64,000 nt of DNA from Alkalimarinus coralli (GTDB lineage: Bacteria > Pseudomonadota > Gammaproteobacteria > Pseudomonadales > Oleiphilaceae), in the NCBI RefSeq assembly GCF_023650515.1, contig NZ_CP096016.1, forward strand, positions 3,474,001 through 3,538,000, read 5' to 3'. Below, in pieces: positions 10,113 through 19,263 of this stretch (position 1 is its first letter; each line of letters starts with the position of its first letter). The translations under genes and the position numbers were made by a program. The notes under the pieces are model-generated. The model did not search any database, was not told the DNA's origin, and was given only the letters and a program-made list of their open reading frames with translations.

Positions 10113-10442
10113 CTAGTCTGTTCCAAAGACCTCCCTCTTGTACTCATACGCACTTTTGTACTTTTTCATGCCATGATCTTCACTCATGCCTTGTCTATGT
10201 GACATCGTACCTGAATCTCCCTGTGAGCCAGCAACACCATCATGGCTTATACCACCGGCTGCAGTAGGCTCGACACTTTCAGTCAAAATCGCGCGCTCTA
10301 GCTCAGCTTCATGGCTGCCCCATGTTTCAACAGCCGTATCAGATTTTCTATCCGCCAGAGACTCCCCTGATACCACCGCAGGCAAAAGCGAAATAGCCAG
10401 CACAGACGCTACAGATACTACATTCCGGATTAAGATTTTCAT
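10113..10442 (-). CDS. Small secreted protein of unknown function
   Basis: 109 residues. The ATG at 10442 follows a GGAGGA site. The N terminus has a cleavable signal peptide ending near VVSGESLA. The mature ~80 residues are polar, rich in Gly, Ser, His and Glu, with a GMSEDHGMKKYKSAYEYKREV tail and no cysteine. No family recognised. Confidence 0.6.
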   Translation of the reverse strand: MKILIRNVVSVASVLAISLLPAVVSGESLADRKSDTAVETWGSHEAELERAILTESVEPTAAGGISHDGVAGSQGDSGTMSHRQGMSEDHGMKKYKSAYEYKREVFGTD

Positions 10443-10689
10443 CACTTCCTCCTTCTAACAGCTGAAATTAAAATCACTCACTCCAACGTATGTGACCATT
10501 TAACTGCAGTATGGTTCTACACCATTTAAGAAGAAGAGATACCGTTTTAAGATGGTTTGGAAATATCAGGACGAATAGCCTGACAAGGCGGCACGTAGTT
10601 CAGCCGAGAGTTCAACCAAAAGTTCAGACAAAGAAAAAAGAAGACCGACAACCCCATTTAACGGCACAGAGGGAGTAGCACCCAATGCA

Positions 10690-11085
10690 TTAGACGTTTT
10701 CGACCCACGCCTGAATTTCCGGTTCCAGATATAATTGGTCATACAGATCTTGCGCCCAGCCTTCACTATCTACAAGCCTTTCCAGCATGCGAACAGCCAT
10801 CACCTGAACAACAGGCGTGGTCGACCAGACCGATGTGTTGAGGCAGTGCCAATGATGTGGATCCATTTTTCCGGGGTTATCAATTTGCGCCGAGCAGACA
10901 GCGCATATGAACAACGTCTTATCCATATCCGGCTCAGCAGGCACTGGTGGCACTTCGTAGGCTGCCAGACTAACCCCCGTTGCAGCACACAACTCGCATT
11001 TCGAATGAGCCCTTCGGGCTAAGTCTTTCCCCAGCATCAGCAGTTCGTTAACACGCTTTTGATGTTTCTCTTGCCCCTTAGACAT
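10690..11085 (-). CDS. PhnA-like zinc-ribbon protein
   Basis: 131 residues. The N-terminal part carries two CxxC pairs: CELCAATG near residue 30 and CAVCSAQI near residue 62, with YEVPP between them, as in the PhnA N-terminal zinc ribbon. The remainder (HHWHCLNTSVWSTTPVVQVMAVRML) also fits the family. Despite the name, PhnA proteins are not established phosphonate enzymes; function is unknown. It stands alone here. Confidence 0.75.
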   Translation of the reverse strand: MSKGQEKHQKRVNELLMLGKDLARRAHSKCELCAATGVSLAAYEVPPVPAEPDMDKTLFICAVCSAQIDNPGKMDPHHWHCLNTSVWSTTPVVQVMAVRMLERLVDSEGWAQDLYDQLYLEPEIQAWVENV

Positions 11086-11438
11086 AATTCACTCTCTACA
11101 GACATCACCAATAGTAGAATCCACCGCACTGAAACGCCTAGCCACTCATCACTATGGCCTATTTCAAATAATAGCTGCAAATATGTAAGAGTCCCAAGTT
11201 CAACCCACTAATATCAGTGAATAGATAACAAATAAAAACCGTATTAGTAAATGATTCGCTAGCCGTTCATAAACGATTGCTATACTGTTAGGAATGCGTA
11301 AATACTTCTGTGTTTTGAATAGTATGGAGCCTTTGCACGGCGTTTTGACCCAGGTCTAACAGTGTTTGCCATGGCGTCGGTTAAGCTGGGTTGCCATATC
11401 GCGAGCGAATAGGAATAAAAAGGACTGTATTTCCCTTA
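11086..11438. other. Intergenic region between phnA-like gene and envelope protein gene
   Basis: About 350 bases between divergent genes. AT-rich in the middle; a TATACT element at 11281-11286 could be a plus-strand -10 box. No ORF or RNA gene seen. Confidence 0.35.
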
Positions 11439-12539
11439 ATGCGAAAATTTATACCATTACTCTTTATTGTGTTTACTTCATCGTTAAACATTCAGTGGAC
11501 ACATGCCTCATCAGATAGCCCGAATACAACAGCCCCTGCGCGCGCCAAAGCCTCATCTGATGAACATCCTGCACAAGCTTCAGATCAGAAATCTGAGCAA
11601 AGCGAACAAGGCGATGAAGCAACTAAGCCATTTCTTAATCCAGACTCTATGCAATGGGTTGAGAAACAAAGAACTGAGTGGGGGCACGACATATCAACGC
11701 TCGGGGCCTATCTGGATAGTTTTATGGATGACACCCGAGCCTATCAGGACAGCAATAAAAGTTTTCTGAAAATTTATTTTGATTTCGACACATCAAAATA
11801 TGATGGATTCGAGTTCAAACCCCGCGTTAAACTCAGCCTTGACCTCCCGGTTACTAAGGAAAAGCTCAGACTGGTTATTGAAAACGATCCGGACGAAGAG
11901 CTGGATCTTAAAGAGCGAAACTTGTCTGAGCTGCCAAGTACCGATAGGGAAGCCAACGACGGTTTATATGGCTCAATTCGTTACCTGTTTGAATCAGAAA
12001 AGTGGAGCCGACTCTCTTTCGACTGGGGGGTAAAGGCCCGATGGCCACCCGACCCTTTTGCACGCTTCAGGGCTGTCAGAGGCTGGGACTTAAATGAATA
12101 CTGGAGAATGATCTACTCACAGGAGGTATCAATATTCGAAAGCAAAGGGTTTGGTACCTATTCACAGCTGGACTTCGACCGACGGCTTTCCGAGCAGTTT
12201 CTCTTTCGCGCGACCAGTGCACTCGATTGGCAAGAGCGGATAGAAACATTCAGCTTGCTGGAACAGTTTTCTATCTTTCATGATGTTGATGACAAACGTG
12301 CCATTCAGTATGCCTTAGGCGTCGTAACCGAAGAGAAAAATGGTAGCCGGATTACCAACTACTACACTAAGGCTACCTACCGTCGCCGGCTTTATAAAGA
12401 CTGGTTGTTTTATGAGCTAACCCCCGGCATTGAGTTCCAAAGAGCAGAAGACTTTAGCCCAAATCCATTTGTGTCATTAAGATTGGAAATGCTATTCGCC
12501 AAAGATGCCAGCCGTAAGTTAACAACTCGGCTCTATTAG
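11439..12539 (+). CDS. Predicted outer-membrane / envelope protein upstream of baeSR-like genes
   Basis: 366 residues from the ATG at 11439, chosen because it starts a signal peptide (MRKFIPLLFIVF...) ending near THASS. Residues ~25-60 are a Ser/Ala/Glu-rich linker. The remainder alternates hydrophobic and polar residues in short strands rich in Tyr, Trp and Arg (YGSIRYLFESEKWSRLSFDWGV), as in a small beta-barrel. No named family recognised. A two-component system follows 220 bases downstream in the same direction. Confidence 0.6.
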   Translation: MRKFIPLLFIVFTSSLNIQWTHASSDSPNTTAPARAKASSDEHPAQASDQKSEQSEQGDEATKPFLNPDSMQWVEKQRTEWGHDISTLGAYLDSFMDDTRAYQDSNKSFLKIYFDFDTSKYDGFEFKPRVKLSLDLPVTKEKLRLVIENDPDEELDLKERNLSELPSTDREANDGLYGSIRYLFESEKWSRLSFDWGVKARWPPDPFARFRAVRGWDLNEYWRMIYSQEVSIFESKGFGTYSQLDFDRRLSEQFLFRATSALDWQERIETFSLLEQFSIFHDVDDKRAIQYALGVVTEEKNGSRITNYYTKATYRRRLYKDWLFYELTPGIEFQRAEDFSPNPFVSLRLEMLFAKDASRKLTTRLY

Positions 12540-12569
12540 TCCTTCTAAGCGTCTATCAAACAGATTATA

Positions 12570-12605
12570 GCTGCTGAACTGGTTAGGGCTGCTGAACGGG
12601 TTAGG
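12570..12605. repeat. Two 18-bp tandem repeats plus a partial third
   Basis: Units GCTGCTGAACTGGTTAGG and GCTGCTGAACGGGTTAGG differ by one base; a decayed third unit (ACTACTGAAAAGGATG) follows. They sit in the 220-bp gap between the envelope gene and the sensor kinase gene. Confidence 0.7.
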
Positions 12606-12762
12606 ACTACTGAAAAGGATGCTGTGGCTCAGGCAGTCTCGGCCTCACATTCGATCAAATGTGGAAATAACAAGGAAACCGCTTGCAACCACTTCTTATT
12701 AAAAAAATGAAGCAGTATAGTAAGTCATGAAAGTCCACCTCAGCTTTTAGACCGTTGCACAC

Positions 12763-14277
12763 ATGAACAGTATTCGCTTCAAACTTCTGACCACTCTGCT
12801 TGTCGCGACCAGCGGTCTGGTCATATGTATGTATCTGGTCATGCAGTGGAGTTTTGACCGCGGATTTCTCGCCTATATTAATGCTCAGGAAGGCCCCAAA
12901 TATGAACGACTGGCTGAAGCACTAAGCAGGGAGTGGCAACAAACCGGTAGCTGGGACAGAGTTAAGCATGATCGCCGTTATTGGGGAGAGATGTTCTCCA
13001 GCGCCTTGGGCATATCTTTACCCCCTCCTCAGAGAAGCCCTGGCTTTGCCAATAGAGCACGAGATAGCTACAGCGATAGACGGCCTCCTCCACATTTTGA
13101 CCCTCAAGGCGGAAACCGCTTTCGTCCGCCAGCTACATCCCAGGCTCCGCCAAGGCCGGAGGCGAACGACATTCCTCCATCGCCAACATCTATGGGCACA
13201 CCAAGGCCGTTCCTCTTAGACCATAATAAGCGCGTAATATACGGGCAGGCCAGCCAACTGGATCAGGTCACCTTATACCCGGTTTCCAGTGGCGGAACGG
13301 TTGTTGGTTATGTGGGTCAATTGCAGAAAAAAGAGCTGACGGGTGAATTAGACAGAGTTTTTCTACAGCAACAAACTGAGGCGTTTAGCTGGATCACCAT
13401 GGTCATGATCCTGATTCCACTGTTGATAGTTTTGCCGATTGCGGCCCAGTTTGTCACCCCGATCAAACAACTGACCCAAGGCACCCGCAAACTCACCAGT
13501 GGCGATTACAATACTGTCATTCCTGTTACCTCTAATGATGAGTTGGGGCAGCTGTCGAAAGACTTTAATACCCTCGCCCATACCTTGGCTGAGAACGAAA
13601 AGTCGCGCCAGCAGTGGATAGCCGACATATCTCATGAACTGAGAACCCCCCAGGCGGTTTTAAAGGGCGAAATTGAAGCCATTCAGGACGGCGTTAGAGC
13701 GTCGTCAGCCAGCGCCATTTCATCACTGCACAGCGAAGTCGAGCATCTTAGCCAGCTGGTCAACGACCTTTATGAACTATCAATGTCAGATATAGGGGCG
13801 CTGAGTTACAAAAAAGAAAAACTCTATTTGGGCGAGTTATTAGCAGATTGCGTTGAGGGTTTCCAAAGGGTCTTTGAACAAAAGGGCATTACCATTCTAT
13901 ATACCCCCTCAAAAGAGGAGTCGTATTTTTGTCAGGCCGACGCTAATCGCCTGAAGCAGTTATTCAGCAACCTGCTTAAGAATACCCTCCGTTATACGGA
14001 TGCCCCTGGCACACTGGAAATTGTTGAAGAGGTAAGCAGCCGCCATATCGCACTGCACTTCAAGGACTCAGCGCCTGGCGTGCCACCTGACGAGCTAAGC
14101 AAACTGTTTCAACGCCTGTACCGGGCCGAAGGCTCCAGAAACAGAGCATTAGGCGGGGCCGGGCTAGGCCTCTCTATATGTCAGAATATCGTCAAGGCAC
14201 ATGAAGGTGAGCTGTCTGCCAAGCGCTCAGCAATGGGAGGATTATGGATTACCGTAAAACTGCCGCTGTGCACATAG
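12763..14277 (+). CDS. BaeS-like sensor histidine kinase
   Basis: 504 residues. TM helices at about 8-28 and 205-228 flank a Pro-rich sensory region (residues ~85-150, many PP and RPP runs). A HAMP segment follows (~230-282). The H-box is DISHELRTPQAVLKGEIEA with the phospho-accepting His at 291; the usual Leu after TP is Gln. N-box LLKNTLRYTD and G-box GLGLSICQNIV are intact. The GEIEAIQDGVR sequence after the H-box is close to BaeS, an envelope-stress sensor. The response regulator follows 84 bases downstream in the same order as baeS-baeR, but no efflux genes are adjacent. Confidence 0.88.
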   Translation: MNSIRFKLLTTLLVATSGLVICMYLVMQWSFDRGFLAYINAQEGPKYERLAEALSREWQQTGSWDRVKHDRRYWGEMFSSALGISLPPPQRSPGFANRARDSYSDRRPPPHFDPQGGNRFRPPATSQAPPRPEANDIPPSPTSMGTPRPFLLDHNKRVIYGQASQLDQVTLYPVSSGGTVVGYVGQLQKKELTGELDRVFLQQQTEAFSWITMVMILIPLLIVLPIAAQFVTPIKQLTQGTRKLTSGDYNTVIPVTSNDELGQLSKDFNTLAHTLAENEKSRQQWIADISHELRTPQAVLKGEIEAIQDGVRASSASAISSLHSEVEHLSQLVNDLYELSMSDIGALSYKKEKLYLGELLADCVEGFQRVFEQKGITILYTPSKEESYFCQADANRLKQLFSNLLKNTLRYTDAPGTLEIVEEVSSRHIALHFKDSAPGVPPDELSKLFQRLYRAEGSRNRALGGAGLGLSICQNIVKAHEGELSAKRSAMGGLWITVKLPLCT

Positions 14278-14361
14278 CAGCACGGCTTATAACGACTCGG
14301 CTTACTGCCTCAATCAAAGCCTCGACCAAAGACTTTAATACCCTGATGAGAGAGTAATACC

Positions 14362-15045
14362 ATGCCAACCAGAATACTCATTGTCGAAGACGAGCCAAAG
14401 CTCGCAGCCATAGAATCCGACTACCTGACTCAATCCGGTTATAATACGTCTATTATTTCAAATGGTATGGACGTTGTACCTTTTGTTAAGCAAACACCAC
14501 CTGATCTCATACTGCTGGATCTGATGTTGCCTGGCAAAGACGGCATGGAAGTCTGTAAAGAGATAAGACAGTTTTCCAATACCCCTATTATTATGATCAC
14601 TGCCCGGGTGGAAGAAATTGATCGATTGCTGGGGTTGGAGCTGGGAGCAGACGACTATATATGCAAACCCTTTAGCCCCCGGGAAGTCGTCGCCCGAGTT
14701 AAAGCGGTGTTAAGGCGCAGCCAGCCTGCCACTGACACAAGTGCGCTATCAAACACTCTGTCCTTAGATGAAAGCCGCTATAAAGCGCTCATTAAAAATG
14801 AGGAAGTATCGCTTACAGCCGTAGAGTTTCAGCTGCTGAGCAAACTATTTTCAGCCCCTGGCAGGATCTATTCCAGAGAGCAGCTAATGGATCATATCTA
14901 CAGCGACCACCGCGTAGTCAGCGACCGTACGATTGACAGCCACATCAAGAAAATCAGAAAGAAAATTGCTGAGGTCTGCCCGGAAAAAGAGCTGATCCAT
15001 TCTGTTTATGGTGTCGGTTACAAATATGAAGTCCCGGAAGACTAA
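14362..15045 (+). CDS. BaeR-like OmpR-family response regulator
   Basis: 227 residues. The receiver domain has the acidic pair VEDEP near residue 9, phospho-acceptor Asp53 in LLDLMLPGKDG, conserved Thr in MITAR and Lys in CKPFSPRE. The C-terminal winged-helix DNA-binding domain (~130-225) ends with TIDSHIKKIRKKI and HSVYGVGYKYE, typical of the OmpR/PhoB class. It forms a two-component pair with the upstream kinase. Targets may include the envelope gene at 11439, by position only. Confidence 0.9.
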   Translation: MPTRILIVEDEPKLAAIESDYLTQSGYNTSIISNGMDVVPFVKQTPPDLILLDLMLPGKDGMEVCKEIRQFSNTPIIMITARVEEIDRLLGLELGADDYICKPFSPREVVARVKAVLRRSQPATDTSALSNTLSLDESRYKALIKNEEVSLTAVEFQLLSKLFSAPGRIYSREQLMDHIYSDHRVVSDRTIDSHIKKIRKKIAEVCPEKELIHSVYGVGYKYEVPED

Positions 15046-15185
15046 TTAAGACGACTCGACCCAAGCTCTATTCCCCGCTTCATAGAACGTTCTTCTATCC
15101 GGTAGTTTGGTAATCGCCTACTTAACGAATTTTGAATAGGCTATGCACCATCAGGTCGGGCAGAACAAGGAGTGATGTCGCGAAG

Positions 15186-15227
15186 ATTACAGAAAATAGG
15201 TTACAGGAAATAGATTACAGGAAATAG
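15186..15227. repeat. Three 14-bp tandem repeats
   Basis: Three consecutive units of ATTACAGGAAATAG, with one or two changes each, in the gap downstream of the response regulator gene. No function apparent. Confidence 0.7.
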
Positions 15228-15239
15228 GTGCCAGACAAA

Positions 15240-15276
15240 AAGAAGCCGCCCTGTTGGTGTAAACTAACAGGGCGGC
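15240..15276 (-). terminator. Strong hairpin, terminator-like on the minus strand
   Basis: An 11-bp perfect stem (15245-15255 with 15266-15276) extends inward by three more pairs to a GTAA loop. On the minus strand it is followed by TTCTTTTT. It therefore fits a rho-independent terminator for the leftward tam operon and the small ORF at 15327-15419. On the plus strand there is no T-run. Confidence 0.6.
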
Positions 15277-15326
15277 AGAGCGAGTGCTGACAACTTTCTA
15301 ACTGAGTGACTAACTGCACCAAAACG

Positions 15327-15419
15327 CTAGCAGAAATACATCTCGTTCAGGTAAACAGCCAATGCATCCATATTTTGTTGTTCAAGATCCGAATGAGGTA
15401 CAAAGATTTCTAATTCCAC
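15327..15419 (-). CDS. Candidate 30-aa small protein with strong ribosome site
   Basis: Reading the minus strand, GTG at 15419 opens a 30-codon frame ending with TAG at 15327-15329. Translation begins MELEIFVPHSDLEQQN and ends AVYLNEMYFC. An excellent TAGGAGAG site sits about 8 bases before the GTG. The frame lies ~175 bases downstream of tamB and ~50 bases before the hairpin above, so it would be the last item of that transcript or a separate one. Function unknown; no family recognised. The peptide is acidic and ends in Cys. Confidence 0.45.
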   Translation of the reverse strand: MELEIFVPHSDLEQQNMDALAVYLNEMYFC

Positions 15420-15594
15420 GACAATTCTCTCCTAGCCTTTTATAAGCTCTGCCGATCCGACGCCCCTGAGTTATGTCCATCGGGATATCGGATAATTTGT
15501 TTAAGTTACGCGCTCATAGTAGCTAAAATATATTTCAGTCGCTTGACAGTATGGGTCGATCATTTGACTATTTGTTGCAACCTGTAAACAACCT

Positions 15595-18500
15595 TTAACG
15601 ATGCTCAAACTGGTATATAAGATCCAGCGAGCTGCTGAGTCCGCCTGCCGCTTCAATAAACAGGTTAGGCTGAAGCCGGTAACGCACGGCCACTGTTTTC
15701 GCCTCATCATAAAGGCTTGTACCGTATTTCAAGTAAATATCAGGAGACACGTAACCACTCACCTCCAGGCTGGTACCCTCCTCATCTGACTGAGTACTTA
15801 TTTGCAGATCAGTAACGCCTATCTTGTTGGCCATTTTCTCGGTAAAGTCGCTTGTACCAAAGACCCCCGCAGATAGCACCATATTATTTAAAAGAGCCGA
15901 GTTATTTGACTTTTGATCAGGGGGCCGTCCGGTTAGCAAATAGTAAATAATACTGCTTTCGTTCATAGTCGGTTGCGAATAAAAGATCACCTCCGGTTCA
16001 GCCGCTGGTCCGGTTACCTTCACCCCCACTTTCACAGCGCTGCTAGGAATAGAGCGCATCGCGTCAAGCTGAAGGTCGGGTGAATCAAGCGGGCCATTGA
16101 ATATGAAAAGCCCCTCTTTAACCGTTAAGCGCTGACCAAATAGGGTATAGAAACCGTCTTCTGTCGCAATCTCCCCTATACCAACCAGCTCACGCCCCGG
16201 TCGTTGCCTCAACAATAACCGGCCTGTGAGATAGGTGTTCACACCAAAACCTCTGAAATACACATCATCACCCAGAATCAAATTGATATCTGCCCGGTAA
16301 CGCCATGGGCTAGCATTGGAATCCTCCTGACTATCTCCAATGACAACCGCATCACTGGAGACCGATTTAGTGCCTTCAGGGAGCTTGTCCAGCTTAATTC
16401 GAGCATGAGGCACTTCCAGCGTCCCGGATAAGTCGGCAAAGCCCTGTTTAAGCTGTAGCTTCAGATCCGGTTTTAACTTGAGATTAACACCTGAGCGAGG
16501 CGTAATGTCGAACGACTCTGAGGTTAAAGAGGTATTCAATACCCACTCTTGTTGCCAGTTAAGGTTCCCACTTAAACTGGCTTCACCACCCGACAGCTTA
16601 AACGAGCCACTGTAATCAAGCTGCTGCTGACTGAATTCTCCCTCTACACCAATCTTATGAAAACGGTCGGGTAAATAGTCGCTCTTAAACTCACCATCAG
16701 ACAGCCTGAATTGCCCTGATAAATTTGGCTTATTAAGCGATCCCGCCACATTTAACTGACTCGAGAACAGCCCCTTAAGCGTCTCAACAGCAGGCAAAAG
16801 TGGCTGCATAAAGTTCAGGTTCAGCTCGTTTAGCGAAAATTCACCCTCCAGTAACCGTTTTTTAGCAATATCAGTCAGTCTCATCTGGCTTTCGGCATCA
16901 CCTAACTGGGGAGATGAGAACTGAGCCTTCATGGTGATATTTTCATTCTGCATGGTCGATGAAAGGGTCAGTGGCTCAAAAACTATCGACACTGATGGGC
17001 TGGAGTCATCTTTTAAGTGGTGCTTTGAGCGACTGTCATAGACTTGCGGTCTGAGTCGCTGCAATAACAGATCCAGTTTTGGAACACGCAATGCGATTTC
17101 AGCATCAATGGTGCCACCGGTTTTCTGACTTATTTTGGCAAACCCGCTGAGTTCTCCCTGTAGCCCTACGTTCTCAATACGGTTATCCGCTAACCCCTTA
17201 ACGTTCCAACGTTGAATAAGTTGGTTGAGAGGCTGTGCTTCTGTATTGAGCCATAATGAATAGCCATTAACCGGGTCCCAGGTCGCGTCTTTATGGTTGC
17301 AGATCTCAACATCATCATCGACAAGGCAAAACGGTTCAATCAACAGGGCCTTGCTGGCAAAATTCCAATTAACAACAATGGGGGTTTTATTCCTAACCGT
17401 AAGCAGTGAATAAGGATAGGTATCTGAGCGCCACCGTACATCTGCACACCGGCTTTCAACTTGCCCCTTATCCGGTGGCGTAAAATTCTGGCTGCCCTGC
17501 CCCAGCTCCCAGGTTAAGTCACACTGTGCAGTGGCAGTACCTGTGTCACTGAGTGTGACCCCCGCTTTGACAGACGTGCCATTAATATCACCCTTTAACT
17601 GCCAGTCGGTCGATTCAATCTCAACGCCTTGGTAGGTTAACGCCTCGGCGCTGAATACCAGCATGCTCGGTTGAAAACCCGACTGCACAATGTCAAACTC
17701 CGCCTCAATAGCACCTACGGATATGTCATCATAATTCAGCTTGCTGGATGTCACCCTTCCACTAATGTCAGCTTTTTCGATTGAGCCATCAAGACTGACC
17801 GCCCCTTCAACGGCACCTTTCAACTCCGGTATCCAGCGTTCCGGTTCGGGAATGTCAAAATGCGCTTCAACCCCCTTGAACTCTTTACCATTCGCGCCCA
17901 ATGAACCACTAATATTAAGGCTGTTAAGCCCCGAAGACGCGGCAAGCTCTTTCACATGCCACATTTCAGTGTCATAGCTGAATGCAGCATGCCCCTCAAT
18001 GGGGTATTGGTTAATTTGCCCTGCAAAGCGCTTAAGCAAAAAGCTGATATTTGGCCTCTCACTAGCAGTGCCTGAAATACGCCAGTCGCTGTCAAAAATA
18101 ACAGGATACGGCACTGGCGGAGTCGCAGAGTCAGGAAGACTGATTTGATGGAGGGCGAGCTGGTGAGTTTGTATACTGAAATCAAACGGCATCTGCTCGC
18201 TAGTAACCCATGCCCCCTGCAGTTGTAGCTGACCATATTTAGAGTCGATAGTAGCGCTATTCAGTTGCAAGCGATCTTCTATCCATTGTGCATCGAGCGA
18301 AACCGTTAACTCACTCCAATAGGCAGTTTTCAGACGGCTTTCCACCTCAAGGGACAGGTCTCGGAGACTGGCATCAGCAGAGAACTGCGAAATATCCAGC
18401 GGTGTCGTTTCACTGCCTAGCGGAACAATCCATGATGCAGGTGAGTCGAAACTTACCGACAACGGCAAACGAGGGTCATCAAAAGAGATTGTTGACGAAA

Positions 18501-19263
18501 GCTGTGCCGGCCAATCGCCAGACAGCTGACCTTTTATGTCAAAGGCTAACTGACGACCATGCAGCTCAAATTCAAACGCCAGTGGCTGTTGACTTATATC
18601 AGCGGGAAGCGGATAGTCCACTCGCCCGACAAACTGACTGATCCACGGGTTCGAAAAATCCAGCTCTCCTTTGCCAGATAACCCCAGCCCTTTTAGATCT
18701 GATCCGTTGTAGCTGGCGGCAAAGTCCGACAGCGAAAGCAAGGTATCTACCCAACGCCCGGAAAACTTAAGGCCGTTAATGATGTGACTCTGCCCCTCGA
18801 TGGTTAATTGCAGGGTTTTAATATGGGTTTCATCGATCACAAGGCCTACCGGCATAGAGATAACCGGTAGCCCATCATCAGCGGGTGAATCATCCTCGGT
18901 ACCGGGTAGCACCGTGATTTCAAGGCGTGCCGCATAGAGGGGCTCAATGCATAGTTTATTATTCAATAAACAGAGTGGTGACCAGTTCAGGCTGACAGAG
19001 TGAGCCGTAACCACCACTGACTCTTCACGCCACTGCAAGCGGCCAACCGTTAAGTCACCCAGTACATAACCTTCAACATCATCCAGCTGTAGTTCTTGCA
19101 GCTGCTGGCTCGCAACCCCGGCAATAAACTGCGTGCCTTCGCGGGTTGATAACAACCATGCCAAACCAATCAGCACAACCACACCGAAAACATAGAGCAG
19201 CCATCGCAGCACTTTTAATGCAATAACGACGGCTGAAGGGAAATTCACCACTAGCCACATCAC
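15595..19263 (-). CDS. tamB: TamB, translocation and assembly module inner-membrane component
   Basis: 1222 residues, close to the ~1260 of E. coli TamB. There is one N-terminal TM anchor (~12-38, VLRWLLYVFGVVVLIGLAWLL). Then comes a very long repetitive beta-rich region, as in bridge-like lipid transfer proteins. The conserved C-terminal TamB (DUF490) domain includes YFRGFGVNTYLTGRLLL, FTLFGQRLTVKEG and IYYLLTGRPP. It spans the periplasm and works with TamA in outer-membrane biogenesis and lipid movement. Its start overlaps the tamA stop by 4 bases, so the two are translationally coupled. Confidence 0.93.
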   Translation of the reverse strand: MMWLVVNFPSAVVIALKVLRWLLYVFGVVVLIGLAWLLSTREGTQFIAGVASQQLQELQLDDVEGYVLGDLTVGRLQWREESVVVTAHSVSLNWSPLCLLNNKLCIEPLYAARLEITVLPGTEDDSPADDGLPVISMPVGLVIDETHIKTLQLTIEGQSHIINGLKFSGRWVDTLLSLSDFAASYNGSDLKGLGLSGKGELDFSNPWISQFVGRVDYPLPADISQQPLAFEFELHGRQLAFDIKGQLSGDWPAQLSSTISFDDPRLPLSVSFDSPASWIVPLGSETTPLDISQFSADASLRDLSLEVESRLKTAYWSELTVSLDAQWIEDRLQLNSATIDSKYGQLQLQGAWVTSEQMPFDFSIQTHQLALHQISLPDSATPPVPYPVIFDSDWRISGTASERPNISFLLKRFAGQINQYPIEGHAAFSYDTEMWHVKELAASSGLNSLNISGSLGANGKEFKGVEAHFDIPEPERWIPELKGAVEGAVSLDGSIEKADISGRVTSSKLNYDDISVGAIEAEFDIVQSGFQPSMLVFSAEALTYQGVEIESTDWQLKGDINGTSVKAGVTLSDTGTATAQCDLTWELGQGSQNFTPPDKGQVESRCADVRWRSDTYPYSLLTVRNKTPIVVNWNFASKALLIEPFCLVDDDVEICNHKDATWDPVNGYSLWLNTEAQPLNQLIQRWNVKGLADNRIENVGLQGELSGFAKISQKTGGTIDAEIALRVPKLDLLLQRLRPQVYDSRSKHHLKDDSSPSVSIVFEPLTLSSTMQNENITMKAQFSSPQLGDAESQMRLTDIAKKRLLEGEFSLNELNLNFMQPLLPAVETLKGLFSSQLNVAGSLNKPNLSGQFRLSDGEFKSDYLPDRFHKIGVEGEFSQQQLDYSGSFKLSGGEASLSGNLNWQQEWVLNTSLTSESFDITPRSGVNLKLKPDLKLQLKQGFADLSGTLEVPHARIKLDKLPEGTKSVSSDAVVIGDSQEDSNASPWRYRADINLILGDDVYFRGFGVNTYLTGRLLLRQRPGRELVGIGEIATEDGFYTLFGQRLTVKEGLFIFNGPLDSPDLQLDAMRSIPSSAVKVGVKVTGPAAEPEVIFYSQPTMNESSIIYYLLTGRPPDQKSNNSALLNNMVLSAGVFGTSDFTEKMANKIGVTDLQISTQSDEEGTSLEVSGYVSPDIYLKYGTSLYDEAKTVAVRYRLQPNLFIEAAGGLSSSLDLIYQFEHR

